The notes beneath the pieces are model-generated. The model had not been told where the DNA came from. It saw only the letters and a program-made list of their open reading frames with translations, and ran no database searches. From Oscillospiraceae bacterium (GTDB lineage Bacteria > Bacillota > Clostridia > Saccharofermentanales > Saccharofermentanaceae): DNA of 64,000 nucleotides. Below, in pieces: positions 34,446 through 42,998 of the stretch (the stretch's first letter is position 1; each line of letters starts with the position of its first letter). The position numbers and the translations under genes were made by a program. Location: assembly GCA_900176545.1 (NCBI GenBank), contig FWXP01000002.1:124001-188000 (forward strand), given 5' to 3'.

Positions 34446-36482
34446 TTACATCTGATAAAAACAGTTTTCAGTACTTCCGGGAGCAGGAGAGCCTGCGGGA
34501 ACAACCATTATCTCTATACCCTCAAGTCTGTAGGAATAGCCTGCACTTCCGCAGGAAGCACCGTTAGATGCCCATCCTGTCCAGCCGAAGTTCTGGACAT
34601 GCACTCTGTAGTAGATGTCATACTGTGATGCATTCTCGCCTGTAAGGCGGATCTCTATTGCTTCAAGACGAAGGGACTGTCCTTCAGTACCTGAGAATCC
34701 TCCATCAGCAGTCCAGCACTCCTCCCAGCCGATGTTCTGGATATGTGTCCTGTACTCGACGCCTACTCCCTCAAGACCTGTTACGTCGATATGGATACCT
34801 TCAAGACGGAGTGACTGTCCTGTAGTACCTGCCATAACACCGTCGGTAACATAGGGCTGCCAGCCGATATTCTCAACATGAGTATTGTAGGAGATGATGT
34901 CGGGAGAAGTGCCCTTGGGAAGAACCTTTATCTGTAATCCTTCAAGGCGGAGAGACTGCCCCTCTGTACCAGCCGTCTGACCGTTGGAGACCCAGTCCAT
35001 CCAACCGATATTCTGTACATGGACTCTGTAGTAGATGTCGTAGTCGGCTGCAGCGGAGCCCGTAAGCTCTATCTTCATGCCTTCAAGGCGGTAGCTTAAA
35101 CCTTCCGTACCTGCAGCGGCTCCGTCGTATACCCAATCCTGCCAGCCTATGTTCTGAACATGAGTGCAGTAGCGTACTCCGAGATCCATATCGGAAGAGA
35201 TATTTACTGCCATAGCTTCAAGACGGAGGGACTGTCCTTCCGTACCTGCCATGACACCGTCAGCGACATAAGGCTGCCAGCCGATATTCTGTACATGAGT
35301 AGAGTAGTTAACTGATACGAGACTGTTTGTAACTGACAATACCTCAGAAGAGGGAGGAGGAGCAACAGGTGTCGGGACTGACGTTGTCTCCGCGGGCGCG
35401 GCGGTTGTATCTGTCGTTGGTGCGGCAGTAGCAGCGGTTGTCGTCGCCGGAGCCGTCGTAGTAGAAACAGGAGCTTCTGAAGACGATGCAGTTGATGAAG
35501 GTGCGACTGTTGTCGCGGAAGGAGCCGCAGTTGCGGATGTAGTTGTTGTCGTTGTAGTAGTTGTAGGAGTAGTCGAATAGCTCTCGGCCTGACTATAGAT
35601 AGAATCTATATCGGCCACAGAATCATTCTCTATGTAGTAGAGAAACATGAAGATCTCTTTCAGAAAGAAGGTCATGTTGTGATCTCCTGTCTGGAAATCC
35701 TTAACCTTGAAATATATGCCACGATCTCTGAAGAGATTCATGTAGCGGTAGAGATCTCCGAATCTCGTTCCATCCTGTTCTGTCCAGCTGGCGCAGATAA
35801 GACGGTGAGCATTGGGACTGTCGGAATAATGAAGCCTGGTGTCGAGTTCGCTGTCAAGGATCCATCCGCCCTGAGGGTTATAGAACATCCAAGAAGAACT
35901 GAGACCACCGACATTTACGACTCTGTCATAGTATTCGCAGCCTGCAAAAAGTGCTGCACAACCACCCATGGAATAACCTGCGACGCTGATGTCCGCGGTT
36001 GTATCCACCTTGGAAGATATCTGTCCTGCCTGGATCGCATCGAGAAGATCACCGAAATACGACTCGTCCATGTGTGCGGCCGCGTGCCTGTTACTATATG
36101 CGCAAAATGCATTATCTGTTATCGGGGAGCAGGAAGCGTCCTGAGAATTGAAGATCGGAATGATATAGACGTAGTCATCGATAAGTCCGGACGCAGACCA
36201 TTTGTTGGCATGTGACGGGAACTGATAACGGTAACCGTCGTATGTACCGAGACCCGGAAACAGGATCACGGGTTTATAGGTGCCGTTGCCGTTAGGGGCA
36301 AGGACATAACAACTCTGTGTTGTTCCGTCAAATCCTGTGAATGTTGCCGTAGAAAGCTGATCAGGATAAGTGTCGCCTGAAGCAGCTAATGTATCCTTGC
36401 CTGAACTGAAGTGTAAGATAGCGACGATCGTTATCGATAATACGATAAGTGATGCCGTGAATCTTGTAATTGCTTTTCTCAT
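34446..36482 (-). CDS. secreted alpha/beta-hydrolase (esterase) with six ChW repeats
   Basis: 678 residues. N-terminal signal helix; alpha/beta-hydrolase domain about 38-290 with the nucleophile elbow GYSMGG (Ser171) and a C-terminal His in TGDHNMTFF, as in feruloyl/acetyl-xylan esterase-like folds. Thr/Ala/Pro linker about 300-375. Then six repeats of about 47 residues with the core HVQNIGW...G..AGTEGQSLRLE: ChW (clostridial hydrophobic, conserved Trp) repeats, which attach or assemble proteins at the cell surface in solventogenic and related clostridia. Second gene of a pair, 24 bases after its paralogue. Probable role: removal of ester substituents from plant cell-wall polysaccharides (inferred). 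Confidence 0.87.
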   Translation of the reverse strand: MRKAITRFTASLIVLSITIVAILHFSSGKDTLAASGDTYPDQLSTATFTGFDGTTQSCYVLAPNGNGTYKPVILFPGLGTYDGYRYQFPSHANKWSASGLIDDYVYIIPIFNSQDASCSPITDNAFCAYSNRHAAAHMDESYFGDLLDAIQAGQISSKVDTTADISVAGYSMGGCAALFAGCEYYDRVVNVGGLSSSWMFYNPQGGWILDSELDTRLHYSDSPNAHRLICASWTEQDGTRFGDLYRYMNLFRDRGIYFKVKDFQTGDHNMTFFLKEIFMFLYYIENDSVADIDSIYSQAESYSTTPTTTTTTTTTSATAAPSATTVAPSSTASSSEAPVSTTTAPATTTAATAAPTTDTTAAPAETTSVPTPVAPPPSSEVLSVTNSLVSVNYSTHVQNIGWQPYVADGVMAGTEGQSLRLEAMAVNISSDMDLGVRYCTHVQNIGWQDWVYDGAAAGTEGLSYRLEGMKIELTGSAAADYDIYYRVHVQNIGWMDWVSNGQTAGTEGQSLRLEGLQIKVLPKGTSPDIISYNTHVENIGWQPYVTDGVMAGTTGQSLRLEGIHIDVTGLEGVGVEYRTHIQNIGWEECWTADGGFSGTEGQSLRLEAIEIRLTGENASQYDIYYRVHVQNFGWTGWASNGASCGSAGYSYRLEGIEIMVVPAGSPAPGSTENCFYQM
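34475..35315. repeat. ChW-coding region, copy 1
   Basis: About 840 bp that are nearly identical, without indels, to 36536-37376 at a constant offset of 2061 bp. It encodes all six ChW repeats of the first esterase. Within each copy, further 140-bp-scale repeats are the ChW units themselves. Confidence 0.9.
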
Positions 36483-36506
36483 AAGTTATACCCCGTCATT
36501 CTTTTT

Positions 36507-38522
36507 TTATGCCTGATAGAAAGTGTTTGCCGTGCTTCCGGGAGCAGGAGAACCGGCGGGAACAACCATTATCTCGATACCTTCAAGTCTGTAGGAATAA
36601 CCTGCACTTCCGCATGAAGCACCATTGGAAGCCCATCCTGTCCAGCCGAAGTTCTGGACATGCACTCTGTAGTAGATGTCATACTGTGATGCATTCTCGC
36701 CTGTAAGGCGGATCTCTATTGCTTCAAGACGAAGGGACTGTCCTTCAGTACCTGAGAATCCTCCATCAGCAGTCCAGCACTCCTCCCAGCCGATATTCTG
36801 AACATGGGTCCTGTACTCAACGCCTACACCCTCAAGACCTGTTACATCGATATGGATACCTTCAAGGCGAAGGGACTGACCTGTAGTACCTGCCATAACA
36901 CCGTCGGTAACATAGGGCTGCCAGCCGATATTCTCAACATGAGTGTTGTAGGAGATGATGTCGGGAGAAGTGCCCTTGGGGACGATCTTGATCTGCATTC
37001 CTTCAAGGCGGAGAGACTGACCCTCCGTTCCTGCCATCTCGCCGTTCTTTACCCAGCCCATCCAGCCGATGTTCTGTACATGGACTCTGTAGTAGATGTC
37101 GTAGTCGGCTGCAGCGGAGCCCGTAAGCTCTATCTTCATGCCTTCAAGGCGGTAGCTTAAACCTTCAGTTCCTGCAGCGGCTCCGTCGTATACCCAATCC
37201 TGCCAGCCGATGTTCTGAACATGAGTGCAGTAGCGTACTCCGAGATCCATGTCTGAAGAGATATTTACTGCCATAGCCTCAAGGCGAAGAGACTGGCCTT
37301 CGGTACCTGCCATAACACCGTCTGCAACATATTCCTGCCAACCGATATTCTGTACATGAGTAGAGTAGCTGACTGATACAGGTCCCCGTGTTGCAGATAA
37401 TACATCCGGCGAGGGAGCAGGTGCCACGGGAGCAGAAACTGTTGTCTCTGCAGGAGCAGTAGTTGTGGTTGTCGGTGTTGTAGTAGTTGCAGTTGTCTGC
37501 GCTGTTGTTGTAGCTGCCGTAGTCGTAGCAGCGGCAGTTGTAGTTGCAGATGTCGGAGCAACTGTTGTGGTAGTCGTAGGAGCCGCTGTAGTTGTTGTTG
37601 CCGTTATTGTAGTAGGAGTGGTGAATGTGTCGTATGTAGCACTTCCTGCCTGTGCTTCTGTAGGAAGGACATCGTTCTGTATGTAGTACAGGAACATGTA
37701 AAGTTCACGGAAGAGGAGATTACTGTCGTGTTCTCCGCTGGAAAAGATATATGTAGTGAAGGGATATTCTTCGGGCATTATGCTCGCATAGAATTCCACA
37801 GTCTTCTTCGCGGTATAGGGATTGCCGTTATGCGTCTCCGTAGCGCTGGCTGTCAGGAATCGGTGCGCATCGGGATCCGAAGAATAGACGATCCGGGAAG
37901 GATCCGTGTACCAGCCCCAGTTGACTGTGTAGGGAGGATTGGGATAGAAAAGACTGCTGGAGCTGAATGCTCCTACATTGACGATGACATCGTGTCTTCT
38001 GATGCCTGCATCGAGAGAAGAGCAACCGCCAAGGGAGAATCCTGCTACTGAAAGATCAGCGGAAGTATCGATCTTGGAACTTGCTGCTCCGGATTGGATA
38101 TCGTCGATAAGAAAGTCGAGTTTTGTCTTTCCGGTGTTTCCGATATAAGTCTTGTTAAATGCATGGGACAAATCGCCTGTGTTGGCCCCTATATCCGGAA
38201 CGATGAATACAACGGGATCGAGCGTACCTGATGCCATCCAGTTGTTTGCTCTGGCCTCGAGGTCGTTAACGTCTCCGACTCCGCCCATGCCGTGGAACAT
38301 GATGACAGCAGGATAAGTACCTGCATTATCAGGTTCAATGACATAGTAGGTCATGCTATTGGAACTGTTCAGTTGCTTTACGACCGTTCTTCTGGCACTG
38401 TAGTGAACTACCTGATCCGCATAGACGGGATCGCTCTTACGTGAAAACGGTAACGCAATTATAAGCAGTGCCGCCACCATTAAGGTGATAACGGCACCGG
38501 TAATGGTGCTTCGCTTGTTCAT
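36507..38522 (-). CDS. secreted alpha/beta-hydrolase (esterase) with six ChW repeats, paralogue
   Basis: 671 residues from ATG 38522 (MNKRSTITGAV). An upstream in-frame TTG at 38546 would add eight residues without a better ribosome site. Signal helix, hydrolase domain with GFSLGG (Ser163) and SGEHDSNLL as likely catalytic His, Thr-rich linker, then six ChW repeats almost identical to those of the neighbour, whereas the hydrolase domains are clearly divergent. First gene of the operon; a promoter lies at 38585-38612. Different catalytic domains on the same attachment module suggest complementary ester substrates. Confidence 0.87.
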   Translation of the reverse strand: MNKRSTITGAVITLMVAALLIIALPFSRKSDPVYADQVVHYSARRTVVKQLNSSNSMTYYVIEPDNAGTYPAVIMFHGMGGVGDVNDLEARANNWMASGTLDPVVFIVPDIGANTGDLSHAFNKTYIGNTGKTKLDFLIDDIQSGAASSKIDTSADLSVAGFSLGGCSSLDAGIRRHDVIVNVGAFSSSSLFYPNPPYTVNWGWYTDPSRIVYSSDPDAHRFLTASATETHNGNPYTAKKTVEFYASIMPEEYPFTTYIFSSGEHDSNLLFRELYMFLYYIQNDVLPTEAQAGSATYDTFTTPTTITATTTTAAPTTTTTVAPTSATTTAAATTTAATTTAQTTATTTTPTTTTTAPAETTVSAPVAPAPSPDVLSATRGPVSVSYSTHVQNIGWQEYVADGVMAGTEGQSLRLEAMAVNISSDMDLGVRYCTHVQNIGWQDWVYDGAAAGTEGLSYRLEGMKIELTGSAAADYDIYYRVHVQNIGWMGWVKNGEMAGTEGQSLRLEGMQIKIVPKGTSPDIISYNTHVENIGWQPYVTDGVMAGTTGQSLRLEGIHIDVTGLEGVGVEYRTHVQNIGWEECWTADGGFSGTEGQSLRLEAIEIRLTGENASQYDIYYRVHVQNFGWTGWASNGASCGSAGYSYRLEGIEIMVVPAGSPAPGSTANTFYQA
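36536..37376. repeat. ChW-coding region, copy 2
   Basis: Counterpart of 34475-35315 (offset 2061 bp). Long stretches are identical, for example the segments covering the last two repeats, while the flanking linker and catalytic regions differ. This pattern fits gene conversion or recent module replacement. Confidence 0.9.
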
Positions 38523-38569
38523 AACTCTTTCAACCTGCCCAACCAATTAATACACAAACTCACGAAGAG

Positions 38570-38612
38570 TATAACGAGCGTTATAGTATAAAATCAAGCT
38601 GCAAGTTCACAA
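38570..38612 (-). promoter_or_regulatory. promoter and palindromic operator of the esterase operon
   Basis: Minus strand: TTGTGA (38607-38612), 16-base spacer, TATACT (38585-38590), followed at once by the perfect palindrome TATAACGAGCGTTATA (38570-38585). The same AACGAGCGTT core is found upstream of the LRR gene at 40426-40435. The palindrome overlaps the -10/start region, where a repressor would act. Confidence 0.55.
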
Positions 38613-38659
38613 AATATTAACAATTGGCAGATTGCACCAACGGTTTTATGCAGGCATAA

Positions 38660-38697
38660 CAAAAGGCTCCGAGAATACCTCTCGAAGCCTCTTTTTG
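38660..38697. terminator. rho-independent terminator of the LRR gene
   Basis: Stem AGGCTCCGAGA (38664-38674) / TCTCGAAGCCT (38680-38690), with T runs on both sides (TTTTG on the minus strand, CTTTTT on the plus). It lies about 20 bases after the LRR gene stop. Confidence 0.82.
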
Positions 38698-38713
38698 TTA
38701 TCGGGTCATTCCT

Positions 38714-40354
38714 TTATCTATAGAGGATGTACCAGCGGCCCTGGAAATTGATCAGTGCTTTCTGAAGGACACCGTCGGAACCGAAGTAGAAAAGACCGCC
38801 GCCGTAATATACCAGCCCTGTCATCATTGCTCCGTTATCATTGAACAGATATACGGAACCGTCGATATTACGAAGACCTGTTGCGAGTTCTCCGTTCTCG
38901 TCGTAGTAATAACGAACGCCGTCTCTTTCAACCCAAGTAGAGATATATACTTCTTCGGCGCTTTCTGTATCAACAGATTCCTCAGCTCCTGTGATGATCT
39001 CAGTATCGGGGCTTAAATGCATGCAGACCTCATCACCGTTGTAACAATAGGCTACTGAGGGATAACCGGATCTGGAGAAATCATCATCGTAGTAACCGTC
39101 ATTGTATGCGGTAATGAGCCTGGGATTGTTGCTGATATCGATGGATGTGATGTTCGTTCCGCTGAAGTCGATAAAGCAGAGCTCAGGATTATTGCTGATA
39201 TCGATGGATGAGATCGTATTACCTGTAAGGATAAGATCGGTAAGTTCAGGATATCCCGTTACATCGAAGCTGGAAAGAGATGTGTTCTCGAGCGTAATAT
39301 AGTGGATCGCGGGATTCACGTTTACTGAGCTCAGATCAGGTGTATTACTGCAGTCGACGCTGTAGACACCGGCAAGTGACCCGGTATCGAGCGCGGTCAA
39401 CCCCGTAACGTTATATACCTGTACGTGTGTTAATCCGTAAAGATATTCGATACCTGTCAGTTCACCGGAGAAATCAGAGTAATCTCCGTTGATGGAAAGA
39501 TATTCGAATGCTGAGATCTCATCATCGCTGAGGTAGCCGTTACCGTCTGTGTCGACCTCCTCTGAGATCAGAGATCTGAAACAGGGATTAGGGAAATTTG
39601 CCTCATTAACGGCAACACCTGAAACGTCATGGGAAGCGATGATCTCCGTATCAGGGCTTAAATGCATGCAGACCTCATCACCGTTGTAACAATAAGCTAC
39701 TGAGGGATAACCGGATCTGGAGAAATCATCATCGTAGTAACCGTCATTGTATGCGGTAATGAGCCTGGGATTGTTGCTGATATCGATGGATGTGATGTTC
39801 GTTCCGCTGAAGTCGATAAAGCAGAGCTCAGGATTATTGCTGATATCGATGGATGAGATCGTGTTACCTGTAAGGATAAGATCAGTAAGTTCAGGATATC
39901 CCGTTACATCGAAGCTGGAAAGAGATGTGTTCTCGAGCGTGATATAGTGGATCGCGGGATTCACGTTTACTGAGCTCAGATCAGGTGTATTACTGCAGTC
40001 GACGCTGTAGACACCGGCAAGTGCCCCGGTATCGAGCGCGGTCAATCCCGTAACGTTATATATCTGTACGTGTGTTAATCCGTAAAGATATTCGATACCC
40101 GTCAGTTCACCGGAGAAATCAGAGTAATCTCCGTTGATGGAAAGATATTCGAATGCTGAGATCTCATCATCGCTGAGGTAGCCGTTACCGTCTGTGTCGA
40201 CCTCCTCTGAGATCAGAGATCTGAAACAGGGATTAGGGAAATTCTGTTCCGAGATCGCCAATTCGTTCTCGTCTGCGAGTACAGTTCCTGAGAATACAGA
40301 AACTGACAGCGCAAGGCCTGCGATCGTACCGATCGCTCTTGTGTGTTTGTTCAT
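38714..40354 (-). CDS. secreted LRR/EF-hand surface protein with glucan-binding-type repeats
   Basis: 546 residues. Signal peptide 1-27. Two nearly identical modules at residues 38-239 and 253-454, each with FPNPCFRSLISEE, an EF-hand/dockerin-like loop DTDGNGYLSDDE (Ca-binding Asp/Asn/Glu at the expected places) and five or so leucine-rich turns (LTDLILTGNTISSIDISNNPEL). The C-terminus (about 470-546) has aromatic repeats WVERDGVRYYYDENGELATG and VYLFNDNGAMMTG of the choline/glucan-binding (CW_binding_1) kind, which hold proteins to cell-wall polymers. Probably a surface adhesin. RBS AGGAGG before ATG; promoter at 40391-40419. Confidence 0.88.
   Translation of the reverse strand: MNKHTRAIGTIAGLALSVSVFSGTVLADENELAISEQNFPNPCFRSLISEEVDTDGNGYLSDDEISAFEYLSINGDYSDFSGELTGIEYLYGLTHVQIYNVTGLTALDTGALAGVYSVDCSNTPDLSSVNVNPAIHYITLENTSLSSFDVTGYPELTDLILTGNTISSIDISNNPELCFIDFSGTNITSIDISNNPRLITAYNDGYYDDDFSRSGYPSVAYCYNGDEVCMHLSPDTEIIASHDVSGVAVNEANFPNPCFRSLISEEVDTDGNGYLSDDEISAFEYLSINGDYSDFSGELTGIEYLYGLTHVQVYNVTGLTALDTGSLAGVYSVDCSNTPDLSSVNVNPAIHYITLENTSLSSFDVTGYPELTDLILTGNTISSIDISNNPELCFIDFSGTNITSIDISNNPRLITAYNDGYYDDDFSRSGYPSVAYCYNGDEVCMHLSPDTEIITGAEESVDTESAEEVYISTWVERDGVRYYYDENGELATGLRNIDGSVYLFNDNGAMMTGLVYYGGGLFYFGSDGVLQKALINFQGRWYILYR
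38993..39598. repeat. 645-bp tandem duplication, copy 2
   Basis: Encodes residues 253-454 of the LRR protein. Matches 39638-40243 at an exact offset of 645 bp (215 codons) with only a handful of base differences, such as QVY/QIY and GSLAG/GALAG. Confidence 0.95.
39638..40243. repeat. 645-bp tandem duplication, copy 1
   Basis: Encodes residues 38-239 of the LRR protein; the other copy is 38993-39598. A 13-codon spacer joins the two modules. Confidence 0.95.
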
Positions 40355-40390
40355 GTCGTAACCTCCTAATGGAAAGATTGAATGCCCGAG

Positions 40391-40438
40391 ATTATAGCGT
40401 GTTCACATTTTGTTCACAACTGATTAACGAGCGTTTAA
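40391..40438 (-). promoter_or_regulatory. promoter and palindrome upstream of the LRR gene
   Basis: Minus strand: TTGTGA (40414-40419), 17-base spacer, TATAAT (40391-40396), with the start codon about 35 bases further. Directly upstream lies TTAACGAGCGTTTAA (40424-40438), sharing the AACGAGCGTT core with the esterase promoter. A second TATAAT-like box (40450-40457 region) lies further upstream. Confidence 0.55.
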
Positions 40439-40519
40439 TAGGAAACTTCAATTATAGTATGTAAAAAATCAAGAAAACGTGAAGGTACTTCGTTTCCTTT
40501 AGAGTTGCATTTTGTCAAT

Positions 40520-40552
40520 AGAAAAGGCCCCGAGATATCATCTCGGGGCCTT
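40520..40552 (-). terminator. rho-independent terminator of the acyl-CoA synthetase fusion
   Basis: Perfect 13-bp stem AAGGCCCCGAGAT (40524-40536) / ATCTCGGGGCCTT (40540-40552), 3-nt loop, followed by TTTTC on the minus strand. Confidence 0.9.
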
Positions 40553-40576
40553 GAGCTAAAACCGTTGTTTACCGGA

Positions 40577-42937
40577 TCAGTCCTTCTTGTTATCGTTGGC
40601 TCTGATCTCGGTCCTTCTGATCTTTCCGCTGACTGTCTTGGGAAGCTCAGTAACAAACTCAACAACGCGAGGATACTTATAAGGAGCGGTCTTCTCCTTA
40701 ACGTAATCCTGGATCTCTTTCTTAAGTTCCTCGGAAGGCTCAGCCTTGCCGGGAACGAGTACGATAGTTGCCTTTACGACTATACCTCTTACACCCTGAG
40801 GGTCAGGAGTACCTGTAACGGCACACTCGAGAACATAAGGAAGCTCCATGATGACGCTCTCGATCTCGAAGGGTCCGATACGATAACCGGAGGACTTGAT
40901 AACGTCGTCGATACGTCCGACATACCAGATATATCCGTCCTCATCTCTCCATGCCGTATCACCTGTGTGATAGAAGCCGTCGTGCCATGCCTCGTTTGTC
41001 TTCTCCTCGTCCTTGTAGTAGCAGAGGAAGAGTCCGTTAGGAGCACCCTTATCTGTCTTGATGCAGATCTCGCCTGTCTCACCGGGCTTGCAGTCCTTTC
41101 CGTTCTCGTCGAGTACATGTACGTCGTAGAGAGGATTGGGCTTACCCATGGAGCCGAGCCTTATGGAAGAACCTACGAGGTTAGCGATGGCAAGAGTAGT
41201 CTCTGTCTGGCCAAAGCCCTCCATGAGACGGATACCCGTTGCCTTCATGAACTGGTTGAATACCTCGGGGTTCAATGCCTCACCTGCAACTGTAGCGTAC
41301 TTAAGGGAGGAGAGGTCATACTTGGACAGATCTTCCTTTACGAAGAAACGGAACATAGTAGGCGGAGCACAGAATGTAGTGATGTTGTACTTAGCGAACA
41401 TGGGAAGGATCTCATTTGCATGGAACCTGTCGAAGTCGAATGTAAATGTAGGTGCCTCGCAGAGCCACTGTCCGTAGAGCTTACCCCAGAGTGCCTTACC
41501 CCAGCCCGTATCGGAGATAGTGAAGTGAAGACCGTTGGGATCTACGTTATGCCAGTACTTTGCAGTAGTGAAGTGGCCAAGAGCATATCTGTAGGAGTGA
41601 AGTACCATCTTGGGATAACCTGTAGTACCGGAGGAGAAGAACATTACCATGGGATCGTCTCCGCATGCAGCGTCTTCGGGTCTCTCGAATACATCGGAGA
41701 ATGATTCGAACTCCTTATTGAAGTCATGCCATCCTTCGCGGCAACCGTTTACCATTACGAAGGTATCCATTGTCTCGCACTTCTGAGCAGCCTTGTAAGC
41801 CTCGTCTGCAGTCTCGCCGTCAGCAGTACAGATGATACCCTTACAGCCAGCGGCCTTGAAGCGGTAATCGAAGTCGTGCTCACGAAGAAGGTTGGTAGCA
41901 GGGATAGCTATTGCACCGATCTTATGAAGAGCGAGGATGGAGAACCAGAACTGGTAGTGACGCTTCAGAACGAGCATTACCTTATCGCCCTTCTTGATGC
42001 CGAGGGACATAAAGTAGTTAGCTGTCTTATTGGAGTACTTCTTCATCTCCTCGAAAGTGAAGCGATGGTCAGTAACGCAATCCTTGTTGACCCACATCAT
42101 GGCTGTCTTATCGGGATCCTTATCGGCGATAGCGTCGACACAGTCGAAAGCGAAGTTGAACTTCTTAACTTCGTCCTCAACAAATTCGATCTTGGAGAGG
42201 ATGCCCTGATCGTTGAGCTCAGTCTTTACGTACTTCTCGTATACAGGATCCTTAAGCCCTGCAAGATCAACGTTAGTAACGTTATCTGCTCTGTACTCTG
42301 TCTTGAATGTGGACTTATATGTCTCTCCCTTGGACCATGCCTCGGGATTTAAGATGATGGCATAGAACTCACAGTCCTCACCGCCAATTGCGAACTCACC
42401 GTGAGGCGTGGAAGAATCGAAGAAGATGGAATCGCCGGGATTTAAGATCTCGACTGCATCGCCGATCATTACCTTGAGGGTACCTCTTACAACGATGTTC
42501 ATCTCCTGACCTACGTGTGTAACGAGTTCATAGGGAGGATTAAGCGCTTCTTCGGAATAAGGGATGATGACTCTGAATGGCTCGGCAAGCTTGCTCTTGA
42601 AGCGTGAACCGAGTCTTAAGTATTTATAACCTTCTCTTCTTGCGATGGGACGGCCCTCGCCCTTTCTTGTGACTGCATAAGTAGTAAGAGCGGGAGCAGA
42701 ACCCTCCATGAGCTCTGAGATCTCAACGCCTGCTACGTTAGCGAGCTTATATACGAAAGTGAAGTTGAAGTCTTCCTGTCCTTCCTCGTACTTTAAGTAT
42801 TCCTCTACCGAGATGCCGACCTTCTCAGCCATTTCCTCGGGTGTGAGGTTCATGTCGAGACGGATACCCTTTACACGGTCTGCGACCTCGCGGATCTTCT
42901 CGTCCATCTGTCCGTTTAGATTCAAGTTCTCTGCCAT
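40577..42937 (-). CDS. XRE-type HTH / cupin / acyl-CoA synthetase fusion
   Basis: 786 residues in three parts. Residues about 12-78: an HTH of the XRE/Cro class (MNLTPEEMAEKVGISVEEYLKYEEGQ). About 105-200: a cupin (VGQEMNIVVRGTLKVMIG...LNPGDSIFFDSSTPHGEF). From about 250: a full adenylate-forming acyl-CoA synthetase close to the medium-chain/branched-chain group, with P-loop MVMFFSSGTTGYPKM, GEALNPEV, GFGQTETT, YHTGDTAW, GYRIGPFEIE and the catalytic Lys near the end in KTVSGKIRR. It would convert a short, branched or aryl acid to acyl-CoA; the HTH-cupin head may sense the acid or its CoA ester. RBS AAGGAGAAAG. Transcription is under a T-box leader. Confidence 0.93.
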   Translation of the reverse strand: MAENLNLNGQMDEKIREVADRVKGIRLDMNLTPEEMAEKVGISVEEYLKYEEGQEDFNFTFVYKLANVAGVEISELMEGSAPALTTYAVTRKGEGRPIARREGYKYLRLGSRFKSKLAEPFRVIIPYSEEALNPPYELVTHVGQEMNIVVRGTLKVMIGDAVEILNPGDSIFFDSSTPHGEFAIGGEDCEFYAIILNPEAWSKGETYKSTFKTEYRADNVTNVDLAGLKDPVYEKYVKTELNDQGILSKIEFVEDEVKKFNFAFDCVDAIADKDPDKTAMMWVNKDCVTDHRFTFEEMKKYSNKTANYFMSLGIKKGDKVMLVLKRHYQFWFSILALHKIGAIAIPATNLLREHDFDYRFKAAGCKGIICTADGETADEAYKAAQKCETMDTFVMVNGCREGWHDFNKEFESFSDVFERPEDAACGDDPMVMFFSSGTTGYPKMVLHSYRYALGHFTTAKYWHNVDPNGLHFTISDTGWGKALWGKLYGQWLCEAPTFTFDFDRFHANEILPMFAKYNITTFCAPPTMFRFFVKEDLSKYDLSSLKYATVAGEALNPEVFNQFMKATGIRLMEGFGQTETTLAIANLVGSSIRLGSMGKPNPLYDVHVLDENGKDCKPGETGEICIKTDKGAPNGLFLCYYKDEEKTNEAWHDGFYHTGDTAWRDEDGYIWYVGRIDDVIKSSGYRIGPFEIESVIMELPYVLECAVTGTPDPQGVRGIVVKATIVLVPGKAEPSEELKKEIQDYVKEKTAPYKYPRVVEFVTELPKTVSGKIRRTEIRANDNKKD

Positions 42938-42998
42938 AGTTTCTTTCTCCTTTGTTAATTCTCTTTACCCACCAAGTGCCCGAGCGATTTACTGCAAT

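Noticed and set aside
38993-40243. CRISPR-like or satellite repeat array
   Set aside because: Only two copies of a 645-bp coding module, in frame within one gene; no short regular repeats with spacers and no cas genes.
40505-41704. A 399-codon plus-strand frame opposite the acyl-CoA synthetase fusion
   Set aside because: The minus-strand frame carries all adenylate-forming enzyme motifs plus the T-box leader. The plus-strand frame has no motif or ribosome site and begins inside the terminator.
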